A DNA stretch of 64,000 nucleotides from Hawksworthiomyces lignivorus (lineage: Eukaryota > Ascomycota > Sordariomycetes > Ophiostomatales > Ophiostomataceae): the NCBI GenBank assembly GCA_002917075.1, contig NTMA01000122.1:1-64000 (forward strand), written 5' to 3'. Every line of letters begins with the position of its first letter. Position 1 is the stretch's first letter. Positions 9,018 through 20,212 of the stretch are shown piece by piece. The notes under the pieces are model-generated. The model was given only the letters and a program-made list of their open reading frames with translations. It ran no database searches and had not been told where the DNA came from. A program made the translations under genes and the position numbers.

Positions 9018-10803
9018 ATCATTTTCTATTATTATATTTTTCATTTTATTTTATTTTATTTATTTATTTTTATTTCTTCTTTCTTTTTCTTCTCTTTATC
9101 GTTCCCGTTTGATTTTATGTCTTCTGATGGGCTGAGTGGCGTGAAGCACCTTACAACCTTCTCATCGCTTGAGGTGCAGACGGGGTCTGCTTGGTTACTC
9201 CGTTGTTGCGCTGTTGTGCTGGTGCCGCCGCTTGCTTGCCAAGTTGGCACTACCGAGTACAGTGCAATCGGACTTTCGCATTTTCGCACTTGTTACGCCT
9301 TGGCTGCGTGGCTGTGAAGACTGGCTTTGTTTTGGTAGGCTTATTTTTGCTGTAAGGCTCAGCAGCGGGGTGACCAAGTGCCGCATACGCATCTACGCCA
9401 TCGTTGCAACAGGCAACGTCTAAAAAACAAACGCGTGCGACGCGGAAGCAGCACTTTCGCCTCCGCTCGCAAAAAGCTGCTCTGTTCGTTCGTTTATGCG
9501 TGACGACATGATCTGACCACAAGCCACAAACTTACAAGCGTTCTGTCAGACAACTAATTCCCTGTAAACCTCTCTGCCTCTCTATCGATGTCATCAGAAA
9601 TTCCCTTATCCAGAGTGGCGACAAATGCCAACCAGTGCCATCGCACACGCGGTTCTGCAACCCCAATAATGGCTCCCGTCATCTAGCCCGAACTTCCCTT
9701 TCCAGTTCCGTTCTCAACCTCATTCGTTTCTTTTCTGCGTCCTTCCATTCCAGGCTTGCCCGTTCACTGTTCGTTCTGCCTCAGCCCGCCGCTAGCCATA
9801 TTATGATTGGGTTGCTCCCGTGGGCGTGCACTGCGTGCCATTGGTTCGCATCTGCGTGGCAGCCCCATTGGAACTCTCCCTAATATCGTACACAGCGAAA
9901 CTGTTCGGGTCCAGCTCCACCCCCTCTAGGAGCAAACAATGCAGTGCTGTGGCTGAGCGGCTTAATACTCGTACTAGTACTCGTACTTCCAATAAACCCA
10001 GCGAGCCTAATAAACCTCGATCAAGCTAAATCCGCAGTCTATACTAAAACAGAGTCTATTTTCTGCGGCTGAACGCCTCTGATTCGCCTTGCTTGTTTAA
10101 AAGGGAGCCTAGGCGAGCCCTGGGAAGAAAGCCGTTTTCCTACCCTGCCAACCAGCCAGGTTACGGGTTAGGCTAATCAAAAGACGAGTTTAGGGGGGGA
10201 AAGGATCTAAAATAAACATGGCAGTCCAGCCTGCAGGGCAGATGCTACGAACCCAACGCGCGTTCCACCCCCAAATTTTATAATATCGTATCTGGCCGCC
10301 GTTTCGCGCCGCTGAGACCTCTCTTTCTTTCTTCTTCTGTCCTTTCAATTCTCTCCGTGCATTGCCTTCCTTTCTGGTCTCTTCTCCAGTTTTTTTTTCC
10401 TGCCGGCTTTTTTCGTTTCTCGTTGCCCTGGCTTCCTTGGAAAAGTCGCTGCCTGATACAATCTGACCCCATCAAAGAAGCTCCATTTTCTCTTTTTGTC
10501 CTCCTTCTACTCCGTACATTTTGGAATAGCTTTGTTCGCTGAGCTAATATTCTCATTCATTTCCTTTCTGCCTCTCCCTTCTCCTTGATTAGCGTTGTCT
10601 TTCTTATCTTCTCCCTTTCCAGTCCCCTCAGTGTTAGGGCCTACCTCATTTGTCTCATTATCTCGAGATATTACGAGTGGAAGCTCTACGAACTTGACCC
10701 TTAACACCCTCCGGTATTGTCGTATACGCCGATCGCCGATTCACGACTCGCCCCCCAAAAACCAACAAACTCGCATCTGTGCTCCATCTTCCACATCACC
10801 AAC
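9018..10803. other. spacer and CT-rich promoter of the MARVEL-protein gene
   Basis: No gene is recognised. A short directly repeated motif, TACTCGTAC, occurs twice at 9966-9986. Strong CT-rich tracts at about 10310-10640 lie upstream of the MARVEL-protein start and probably include its transcription start. TACTCCGTAC occurs at 10508-10517. Confidence 0.5.
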
Positions 10804-11919
10804 ATGCTCGACGACCTGCAGCTGGATCCAGATAGGATCCCTATCTTCAAGCTCGTCGCCCATGTTCTCCAGATAGTCCTGTCGTTTGTGGCGTGGTGTT
10901 TGGAGATTGCCGTCTTTCGGTCCGACAAAGTTAACATCACAGGCTCGGCTGGTTGGGCATTCGCCGTGGTATGTCTTGCAGGCAAAACTCCGTGAGAGAG
11001 AAGCACGATATGTGCACTGCTCAAAACATACATGAAAGCTGACGAGTGTGCTTTATTCAGTGCTTCCTGTCAATACCAGCATGGATCTATCTCATCGGCG
11101 CGCCACGATTTCCTCGGACGCGTCGTTTTGCCCAGCCGCACGTCATGGTCGCTATCGACATCCTCTACTTCGTCATGTGGCTGTCTGCTTTTGCAGCCCA
11201 GGCTTCCTTTAACTCGGGCGGCAATTGCGGCGCCGGCTGCAGCTTGAGCAAGGCCATTGTGGCCATGGGTGTCTTCAATACGTACGTTTTCCTTTTGTTC
11301 TTCATTTTTGGGGGGAGGAGAGGAAGAGGAGAGGAGTGTAAAACTCGCGTGCTGGAATATTGTTTGTCTCCAATTATGACTAACCTGGCTGCATAGAATC
11401 CTGTTTGGCGTCACCTCTTTCCTCAGCATCTACTCTCTCAAGTACTACCAGATGAACGGCAACCTGCCTGGCTACGACCGCCTGGGCAGCTCAAAGAGCG
11501 CCCAAAACATTGACCCCGACATGGCCGCATTCTCGACCGCCCCGCACGACGAAGAGCCCTACGCGCGCATCAACAACATGGACCCCGAGTATGAGCACGA
11601 GGGGCACGACTACAGCGAGGCCGGCGGATACGGCGGCGGATCGAGCGTCGCCGGCGGCGGCAGCGGCTATGCCAACCCCGGGAGCCACGTGCAAAGCGAC
11701 TACCTCGGCGCCGGTAGCGTGGCGGGCAGCAGCGGCTACGGCGTGCCCCATGACAATCCTTTTGAGGACAGCTACCGCGCGGGCAGCCTGCGTCCTGCGG
11801 CCAGCGCCACCTCATTAGGCACGAGCACCGGCCACTCCGGCTACGCGCCGCCGACCGTCCACGACGAGTACGAGGAGGACCATCCAGCGCGGTTTCCCGA
11901 CGGCAACTACGGACACTGA
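10804..11919 (+). CDS. MARVEL-domain four-helix membrane protein
   Basis: Three predicted exons are 10804-10968, 11061-11281 and 11397-11919, giving 302 residues. Intron 1 (92 bp) is GTATGT...TTCAG with a CTGAC branch site. Intron 2 (115 bp) is GTACGT...CATAG with CTAAC. Four hydrophobic segments (about residues 14-38, 49-67, 83-103 and 119-143) have the spacing of a MARVEL domain (PF01284), a membrane-apposition module; the short loop between segments 3 and 4 carries a cysteine pair (C111, C115). Residues 144-302 form a Gly/Ser/Tyr-rich cytosolic tail containing an NPF motif at 249-251, a known ligand of EH-domain endocytic proteins. This suggests a plasma-membrane or endosomal protein with endocytic sorting, which is inference. 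No enzymatic role is implied. Confidence 0.88.
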
Positions 11920-12495
11920 AATATCCATGAGGGGGAGAAGAGGAGAGAGAGGCTGATTACGAAATAGACCACGGGGTCTCCGGATCTCGATTCCATTTTA
12001 ATTAATGTCTTACGCTTGTCTTATTTTTCGGCTTCGTGTTTCTGTTTTATCTACAGTTTTCGTCTGCTATGTGGAACAATGCATCAAGTAGGCTGGGTTG
12101 AGGCGTTTGGCGGTTTGGAGAAAGAATGCGTGCATGTTTAGGCACATGTGCATATTTTTTGGTGTGTAAATAATTTGCATACCGCAGTTGGCTTCTGTAA
12201 AAAAAGAAAAAATGCGAGTGATATTGCTTATACAAATTCACGCAGGAGTATCCAAATGCATAAATGGACAGAGAATCACAGAACCTATGTTTTTATTTTT
12301 CATAGCTTACTGCCACAGACACAGCTGCCGGCTTTCATTACATACATCAGACAAACGTTTTGGGCGACCGTTCCAACAGCGAAGTACGCATGCGCTCAAC
12401 GCAGCTCTGTTCCCTCCATCCTAAGCAGTCCATATGGCTTTCCTTTTTGTATGGGCTGGCGAACCGGAATGCAAAAAGAAATCCAACAGGAAGAA
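11920..12495. other. spacer between convergent genes
   Basis: This is the 3' flank of the MARVEL-protein gene (+) and of the oxidoreductase gene (-). It is AT-rich, with no recognised gene. Confidence 0.6.
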
Positions 12496-13886
12496 TCACA
12501 CCAGTTTCCACACGCCGCCCGCGGACTCGATGCGGACCTCGCGCTGCTCGTCTATGCTGCGGCGGCCGGCCTCGAGGATGGCGGTGGTGGCGATCGTGTT
12601 GGCCAGGGTGGGGAGGGCCTTGGCGTCGAGGTCGGCCGGGGTGAGGGTGCCGGCGTTGACGGCGCGGCAGCCGTCGACGAACTTGTCGATGGAGACGTAG
12701 CCGTAGCCGGACTGGCCGCCAAAGTTGCCGTCCTCGTCGGGGGCGTAGCGCATGTAAAAGGGGTTGAACCAGACGAGCTGGCCGGCGCCGTCGTCGGCGA
12801 CGTCGTAGCCGCGCTTGGCCTGGTTGATGCGGATCTCGCCGTCGCGCGCCAGGTAGTGGAAGTACTGGTTGGAGTGCACGCCGGCGCGCTGGGGCGCCGT
12901 CCACGACGCCGTGTACACGGCGGTGCCGCGCTTGCCCGGCTCGGTCGCGTGCTGCCAGCGCACCAGCAGCGTGATGGTGTCCTCGGTCTGCGGCGCGCAG
13001 CCCAGCGCCGTGGCCACGCCCGTCGACGCCGACCCCGTCACCGCCACCGGCACGTAGCCGAGCTGCGTCACCATGGAGTCGCAGATGTCAATGTGGTGGC
13101 TGTTGAGGTAGTACGAGATGTCCGACTCCACGCCCGCCCACGCCTTGAACGTCTCCAGCTGCGCCTTGGGCTGCGACATGTAGCTGTAAAAGTAGTTGAA
13201 GTCGCCCAGCTTCTGCGCCCGGAACCGCGCGTCCGCGTACGCCGGGTCGTACCGCTTGTGGTGCTCAATGTACACGTAGACGCCGTGCCGGCGGGCGGCC
13301 TCGATCAGGGCGACGTGGTGCTCGACCGTCATGACAGCGGGCTTGGTGATCATAACGTGGATGCCGCGCTCGATGGCATACAGGGCGATGGGGAAGTGCG
13401 TCGGGTCCGGCGTGAAGATGGTGATGGCGTCGCCCTTCTTCAGGGCGTCGATGGCCTCCTTGTAGGCCAGCGGATCCCGCACGCCCTCGGCCGGGTACGA
13501 GACGAAGGACGTGTCGAGGCCGTTGTACACCTCGGTGATGTTTTTCTGCAGATGCTCCCCTGGGACCAGGTCAGCACAGGATTCCGGTCCGGAAGGGCTC
13601 CAGAAAAGGCTAGGTCGCAACCATACGAATTGCTGGAAACTTGGCGCCTGTCGTGCCCACCATCGACAGCTTGCCAACCTTGCCTCGGCGGCGCAAGTCA
13701 AACAGACTCAGACCCACAACGCCGACTTTCTTATCTGATCCGGAGGCACCGGTACCTACGAATCCGGTGGTATATTCACCGGTGCCTACCTAATGAAGCA
13801 CGTGTGTCAGTTTGCAAAACAACAGCCTCGTGTACGGAAGAAGCATGGTCCAGGGTATGTACCATTAACACATTAAGAGGCTCCAT
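12496..13886 (-). CDS. Gfo/Idh/MocA-family NAD(P)-dependent oxidoreductase
   Basis: Predicted exons on the minus strand are 13863-13886 (only 24 nt), 13627-13789 and 12496-13559, giving 416 residues. Intron 1 (73 bp) is GTACAT...TTAG with CTGAC. Intron 2 (67 bp) is GTATGG...CCCAG with CTGAC. Splicing joins MEPLNVLM to VGTGEYTTG, restoring the Rossmann glycine motif (G10, G12, G17). ITKP at K135-P136 is the family's EKP-equivalent cofactor/catalytic motif. A conserved [10 protein letters not shown] segment and a NSHHID segment match fungal members I remember. These enzymes oxidise or reduce sugars and sugar derivatives; the substrate here is unknown. It is divergent from the aldolase gene at 18154, which could act on the same class of compound. 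A 591-codon frame on the opposite strand is a shadow. Confidence 0.88.
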
Positions 13887-14426
13887 TTTGAGATTGGCGT
13901 TTGTTCCTCGTTCCGGCAAGTAACTAACATACGAGAATCGAAGATGCGATCGGAAGACACCCAAGGACAAGTCAAGAATGAGCCCATATAACTTCTGTCC
14001 ACTGTCTCGGAAATATACACGGAACAAGTGGTACTAAATGCAAAAAGGTCGTTGGAGATACAGCTATTTTACTACAGAGCTCAGGCACGATTTGTTCAGA
14101 TGAGCTATCGGCCTTTGTCCCTTACCTCGCCTCTGCCGCACCAACAATAGGGCGGATAGCAGCTTCAAAAGAGCTCTTCCGACCCAGAAACCCGATTGGA
14201 GAGACTCCGATGTGAGGAGAATGGGCGACGGAAAAATAGACACGCCATAGCTTGGGTTAAACAGAGCGCTTTCGGGGTGGAGAAGATAGGAGGGGTATTG
14301 AGGCAAAAGACATACACCACAGCGAGCTACGTCCTGGGCTCGGTCTAAAAGAAACCCGTCAATTTGGCTGAGACCGCAAGCAGGTAATATTCTGTCCAAC
14401 GCTAATGTGTCATGCGCACCCACCAC

Positions 14427-14460
14427 TGGCGTACGAAGCAATACTCGTACGAGTACGCCA
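14427..14460. repeat. inverted repeat enclosing a 14-bp palindrome
   Basis: TGGCGTAC (14427-14434) and GTACGCCA (14453-14460) are exact inverted repeats. The spacer between them includes most of the perfect palindrome TACTCGTACGAGTA (14442-14455). It could be a binding site or a hairpin; related TACTCGTAC words occur elsewhere in the spacers. Confidence 0.7.
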
Positions 14461-14876
14461 TAGAACAGGCGAAGACAGCTTTTGGGGGGGGGGGATGCAG
14501 GCTAGGATTGAATCTCGAGACAGATGGAAATCACTTGGCTGATCGCTTTCAATCGGACTACTAAATTACAACAGTCTATGTGCCTCTTGGCCTCCTATTC
14601 TTTTTCGTTGACAGCTGTCTACGCCTGTCTCCGCATTGCTGCAACTACCGAATGATCGACGATGCACACTACCTTCGTCTTTCAGCATATTCTGACTCTG
14701 CCCTCTCCAGTCCTCGGATGATTGTCGCTCTTCAAGGTGCCAGACCAAAAAATCCCAAAATTAAAACAGAAACACCCATTTCCTATTCAGAGCAAGACGC
14801 TGAAAACGCTGCGCCGCTGTTCTACATGTATTATCTCAGCCAATCGGGCCTCTTTGCCCGAATGGGAGATCGGTCG

Positions 14877-14901
14877 TTTTTTTTTTTGTTTTTTTTTTTT
14901 T

Positions 14902-14943
<42 letters not shown>
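14877..14943. repeat. 67-bp poly-T tract
   Basis: Near-pure T, interrupted by two G residues, with an unbroken run of about 41 T at the end. It may be a simple-repeat expansion or the poly-A tail trace of a retroposed sequence on the minus strand. No target-site duplication or open frame supports the second idea. Confidence 0.9.
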
Positions 14944-14945
<2 letters not shown>

Positions 14946-17900
14946 ATTTCCGTTTTGTGTCCTCAAAATGGTCGGTCCACGTAATGACAATCACAGAACG
15001 AAAAACGTACAACGCATTGGAGCATCGAGAGCAGCACTCAAGAAAGACCACGAAACTTGCGGCAGAAAAAAGAAGGGCGCGGCCTGAGACCGCTGAAAGT
15101 CTTCACTTCTCTCGTTCCCCTCTGGCCCCGCCCCCACGCTCTTCTGCTGGTCGGGGTGCAGCCCCGCAATCACGACGTCGAAAAGGCCAGCCGCCGTGAT
15201 GCCATTGTAGTCACAGCCAACACAGCCCGCAAAAGAAACGCCCAGACCGCCCAGACGGCTGTCTGTATGTCGGGATAAAAGGCACACCGTAGAAACCGCA
15301 GCGGTGGGAACGGGGTAAATGCACCAGATGAGAGCAGCAGCTGAGGCCGCCTCTGGCGGGGAAAAAGCTGAGCGCAGCCTGGTCTCGAAGGCTAGGGATG
15401 TTAGTTAGTCACAGCCTTGCCTTGGAGAAGCAGACTGGCTGCGACCCCAGAGTCATTTCACGTACTGTCAGAGGAAACTGCCTCCGCAACACAAGAACAG
15501 AGAGCCGGGGCTTTCTGTCTGTTTGCCATTCCCAAAGACTCGGTCTGATGAACAGCAAGCTCTTGATTGGAGGAAAATTATTTAAACAAATTTTCCGTCA
15601 CTAGTCGACCCACGCCTTGCTAGGTAGGTTGTAGCGTGCGTTAGTGCTAGTGGAAGGCCAAGCCGATGCGATCGAGCTTTTCCAGAACATCCTTCCGCAG
15701 GCTTGCAGGTGCTCTTCACCGAGTAACAGATCGGCGAGGGCCGGCTGGGGAATGGAATTTGCAAGTGCCAGGGGGGAGTAAAAAAGATGGAGAGAGCTCC
15801 GAATCGTGAAATATTCTTTTTTTTTTCTTTTCTTTTTTTTTTTTTTTGCCACGTTCAACGGTAGCAATTCCAGACTGCAAGCAAGGCCTGTAGAGACGGC
15901 AGGAAAATGAAGTTGCTGCAATCATGCGGTAGCAACCAAGTCAGCCAATATCAAAATTCAGCCAGTTACCGACATAAGCGGCAGCCTTCTTTCATCCAAT
16001 CGCCTTTGGAGTGTCTTGTATCACAGAAAAAGAGGAACCTCATCAATCCTTGTAGGCATTCCGCAGCTTGGCCTAAAAAGAACCAGCCTTAGTTGCTATT
16101 GAGGGTAAAGAATGGGTGCCTCCTGTTGCATTTTTTAATGTTTCTCGAAAATTCTTTGCATAGCAGACAACCTGAAAAGATACTACGTTGCTCATTCTAT
16201 CCGAAGCTTCGGCAGCCTCTTGCCATTGCCATCTTAGACCTACTTCTTTCAAGCGTCCACTTGCAGTCTACCATGCTCTCAAAGGTTCATTCCTTCTCCT
16301 GTTCCTCAAACAAGTAGAACACTTCGTCTCAGATTTGAAATGGAAAGATCTTCAATGAATTGTCCGAAGATGTCAATGAAAAAAATGGCAGAAAATCAAA
16401 AATGAGAACAAAAATTTGGTGGCTCCCAATTAGGTTAGTAGTCCATGACAACACCTCTGCCGTGGAACGGTTGTCATGCTGGCCCCAAGCTTGTGTGTGC
16501 ATCCGTGGACTCGCCTGCAAGTTCGGAGAGCGCAGCGCGAGCTAAGATTCGGGCGTGCCTTGTTTTCTCCTGGAGGAAATGTGGGTGAAAATGCGAGCAA
16601 AAAGGTACACAAGAAAAATTCCCCAAAGATGCGAACCAGAGAAATTTCGTCCCGAATCAGCCTTTTGCAGATCGGTGGATCCAAAACGACTGTCCGTGGC
16701 TTTGGTCATGGGTACAGCTCTGCATCTGGCTTTGTCGCTCCCGTTCCTTTCTCTGCCCCTTGTGATATTTCTTTCTATATTTGCTTTTGAGCGCTACCGA
16801 CAAAAAGGGTTGGGAGCACTCCCGGACCTGGGCCGACATTTACGCCGGTTCCCGTAACTGTAGATTGAGGCACAGCCAACAGTCTGCCCCCCGGCTACAC
16901 CGGTAGCTCTCACTAGCCGCCTTGGTCACCCTTTGGTTGAGCTTTTGGACTTTTCTCTTTCCCTTGGAGTTCTCTGCTTGGAATAATCCCAGCTCAGCTT
17001 TTGCCTGCCGTGAGGCTTTCATAACCAACCTTAGCTATATCTTCTCCTCTTCCACTGTGTGTCTATTATTCCAACCCCGCGGTTTCTCATTACCCGGTTA
17101 TACGAGTTATGCTCTTTCAAGTTGTGCCTGCTGAGCATCTCGTGCCTGCCATGGCTACTTAGCCTCACGAGTTCCTCTTTCTCCCGCATCAGCATGCCTA
17201 GACCCCAGAGCGGGTATGCAGAGAGGCACCGCCAAAATGCAAAAACCAAGATGGGATAGTTCAGAAAGAAAATACGTGGACATGTGCGTGATGGGACATG
17301 CCTGCGGAATGAGAGATTTCTTCTTCACACCAACAGCCCCAATCCCATTTCTTTCGCTTCTTACATGCAGGCCAATTATACCACGTATATTATGTATCGA
17401 TATAGATGCGCCACGGCCAATTGTAACAGCGGGCACTCTTATGGCGTAGGCGGACTTGCCCGTTCCATGCGCAATGCATGAGGATCAGTCGCAACGAGGC
17501 GAGGGAGCTCCGGGAAACTTCTGCAAGTCCCTCCCCCCCTTTTCCTTTCCCTGGATAGCAAGCCTTGTTTATGACTCCTTAGCAACAAGCAAGAATATAA
17601 AAATAAAATAAAAAACACACAGCTATTAAAAAGGCAAAAAGGAAATAAAAGAAAAACTGGGGAATGAGGGGTACTATGGGGAAAGGAATAAAAAAAGAAG
17701 AGGACGAAAACGAGGCCCCGAGGATAGGAGGAAGCAAAAAATCGCCCACCTTCGGACTATTATCTTGCGAACCAACCTACGCTACTAAAGCATAGCCAGG
17801 TATATAGTTCATTCTTCCCACTGCACAGCCATGGGGTCCTAAATACCATTAGGTCATGAAAAGGACCCCAAACGCCAAGAGCTCTTCTTATTCCTGGATA

Positions 17901-18153
17901 CTGAATTTGCATTTCCCTGGTTTTGTCTCTGGATATATATTTAGCAGCTATTTCCTTGTCACACGCGTTTGTGAAATCCTCTTCCCTTTCCAACATCTAC
18001 CCTGTCTCCGGAACTGCTGTGCCCTTCTTATCTGCACGTGCCGCTCAACAATTCAAGCAAGACTCTCTCACCTCTTATACTCATCTATTCTCTTTGGTTC
18101 CTTTCCTTTTTACACTTCCTCGCCTGCTCACGCGCCTATTGGAAATTGACACG

Positions 18154-19143
18154 ATGCCCGGCACAAACGGAACCACCTCGACCAATGGCCGTCTCACTCC
18201 GCGGCGGCCCCTGCCGTGCGGTATCTACGCACCGACGATGACCTTCTTTGACCCAGAGACTGAGGAGCTTGACATTCCCACCATCAAGAAGCACGCTGAG
18301 CGGTTGATTCGCGACGGGCTCGTCGGCCTCGTCACGATGGGCTCGAACGGCGAAGCCGCGCACTGCACGCGCGAAGAAAAGCTGGCCGTGACCAAGGCGA
18401 CCCGCGAGGCGCTCGACGCGGCAGGCTTCGCCAACACGCCCATCATCCTCGGCGCCACCGAGGGCAGCGTCAAGGGCACGATCGAGCTGTGCCGCCTCGG
18501 GTACGAGGCCGGCGCTGACTACACCCTGCTGCTCCCGCCCTCGTACTTCCGCGCGCTGATGGACGAGGACGCCGTGTACAACTACTTTGTGGACGTGGCC
18601 GACGGCAGCCCGCTGCCGCTGGTTCTATACAACTACCCCGGCGCCGTCGCCGGCATCGACATGGACTCCGATCTGCTCATCCGCCTCGCCAAGCACCCCA
18701 ACATCGTCGGCACCAAGTTCACGTGCGGCAACACAGGCAAGCTGACGCGGATGGCGCTGGCGACCAACGCCAAGACGCCGTCCTCTGAGGGTTCCGGCTA
18801 CATGGCCTTTGGCGGCATGTGCGACTTCACCGTGCAGACCCTCGTCAGCGGCGGCAGCGGCATCATTGCCGGCGGCGCCAACGTCATGCCCAAGGTGTGC
18901 GCGCGCGTGTGGAACCTGTACGCCGAGGGCAAGACCGAGGAAGCGGTGGCGCTTCAGAAAATCCTCTCGCGCGGCGACTGGTTCCTGACCAAGGCTGCCA
19001 TCGCGGGCACGAAGCAGGCCATCCAGAGCTATTTCGGCTACGGCGGACACCCGCGTCGCCCACTGCCGCGAATCAACGAGGTCAAGGTGAACTTCATCAA
19101 GGAAGGCATTGCCGAGGTGATGGAAATTGAGAAATCTCTGTGA
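18154..19143 (+). CDS. DHDPS/NAL-family aldolase (2-keto-3-deoxy-sugar-acid type)
   Basis: One exon encodes 329 residues from the first in-frame ATG; the open frame upstream lacks ATG and reads like leader. The dihydrodipicolinate-synthase barrel signatures are present in order: GIYAPTMTFFD near the N-terminus, GSNGEA from G63, LYNYPG with the likely catalytic Tyr159, and VGTKFTCGN with the Schiff-base Lys188. The 29-residue Tyr-Lys spacing is near the family norm. The overall pattern resembles fungal 2-keto-3-deoxy-L-galactonate aldolase (gaaC/LGA1) more than bacterial lysine enzymes. A class I aldolase splitting a 2-keto-3-deoxy acid to pyruvate and an aldehyde is the best guess. A 4-hydroxy-2-oxoglutarate aldolase is an alternative. 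It is divergent from the Gfo/Idh/MocA gene and convergent with the Zn2Cys6 regulator. The exact substrate is not shown by sequence. Confidence 0.85.
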   Translation: MPGTNGTTSTNGRLTPRRPLPCGIYAPTMTFFDPETEELDIPTIKKHAERLIRDGLVGLVTMGSNGEAAHCTREEKLAVTKATREALDAAGFANTPIILGATEGSVKGTIELCRLGYEAGADYTLLLPPSYFRALMDEDAVYNYFVDVADGSPLPLVLYNYPGAVAGIDMDSDLLIRLAKHPNIVGTKFTCGNTGKLTRMALATNAKTPSSEGSGYMAFGGMCDFTVQTLVSGGSGIIAGGANVMPKVCARVWNLYAEGKTEEAVALQKILSRGDWFLTKAAIAGTKQAIQSYFGYGGHPRRPLPRINEVKVNFIKEGIAEVMEIEKSL

Positions 19144-20212
19144 TACAGCGGTTTCCAAACTTTTGACCTACAACCCGACACCGAACCAAGTATAGAATGG
19201 CGCATCAACGGTTGGAGAGGTGGTAAGACAGGGTAGGATAGAACCGATGTGCGACGAAGCTATGGAGCATAGTCATATGAAGCGAACTCGCGCGCGTACG
19301 AGAGACGGACAGGAATACTGGCTGCATGGCGATATATATATATTTTTGTCTATATGTTATTTCCCCTTGATTTCTATTTCGCCACATGTATTGTCGCGTT
19401 GAATTCATTTTTTGGCGTTTGTTGTTTTGCTTTTGTTCTTGCTTTACACTTCTTTTGTATTTTGCTTCTTGGATATGTTCTGTCTTCGCGTGTCTGCAAT
19501 GGCGATTAAAGTATAATTGTTTCATTTTGTGTTCGTTTATAGACAAGAAATAAGAATGCAAGAATGCAAAGTAAGATAAAGAGATCAAGAAGAGGAAAAC
19601 ACCGACAAACGTTGATTTTGCCGTTCTCACATGAGAAACTTCCTGTTTGGTAGACTTACACGCAAATTCTCAAAATCCCCACTCCCCGCTGACCAATACC
19701 AGCGCCACAAGTCGAATATGTTGCCCAAGGTGAACAAATTCTGCCGTCGCTGGCAAAGACCCCCATAATTATTGATCAGGTCTCTTCAGATTCCGTAATT
19801 CATAGTTGAATAAAGTTATAAGCGACTGTCATTATCATAAGTTCGAGACCAACTAACTAGTGCCATCTGGGTCGCTGGAGTTTCCAGCGCCGCTGAGTAA
19901 ATCTAAAGCAACAGGGGAAATGGGAAAAATGTGCGATGATAACGTATAATAGACCATATGCCAAACCACAACAAGAAAAACCAAATAAAACCAGCCACCG
20001 ACATAAACACCAACCAAGGTTTCCCATCATGATGTGTCTCCAGAAAGCTATATAAATACATGTATACATGGCGGCATGATGTAGGTAACGAGAAAAAGCG
20101 GCAACGGGGAAATAAGAGGAAAGAGGGGGAAATAGATAAGAGGGGGTTGCCACAAGTAGGTTAAAACAATGAGAGCGAAGCGAAGAAGAAGCGGAAAGGC
20201 TCATGTCAAAAT
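19144..20212. other. convergent 3' spacer
   Basis: This lies between the aldolase stop (+) and the transcription-factor stop (-). It is AT-rich with TATATATATA at about 19332-19341. No gene is recognised. Confidence 0.6.

Larger units (their letters stand above)
13887..18153. other. 4.3-kb divergent intergenic region
   Basis: This is shared upstream DNA of the oxidoreductase (-) and the aldolase (+). It contains a 14-bp palindrome inside an 8-bp inverted repeat (14427-14460), a G11 run near 14485, a long poly-T tract and a GC-richer patch at about 15060-15460. A 98-codon minus-strand frame at 14991-15287 has no recognisable family and no splice partners, so it is not called. CT-rich DNA at about 17985-18130 precedes the aldolase start. 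Confidence 0.5.

Noticed and set aside
12148..13923. 591-codon plus-strand open frame opposite the oxidoreductase gene
   Set aside because: It is antisense to a well-supported gene with restored family motifs. It is Val/Gly/Ala/Arg-rich, as expected from GC-rich third positions read backwards.
14991..15287. 98-codon minus-strand frame in a GC-richer patch
   Set aside because: I recognised no family, found no supporting exons or splice signals, and the ends run into simple sequence.
17923..18153. In-frame upstream extension of the aldolase
   Set aside because: It has no ATG, reads as pyrimidine-rich leader, and the conserved protein begins after the ATG at 18154.
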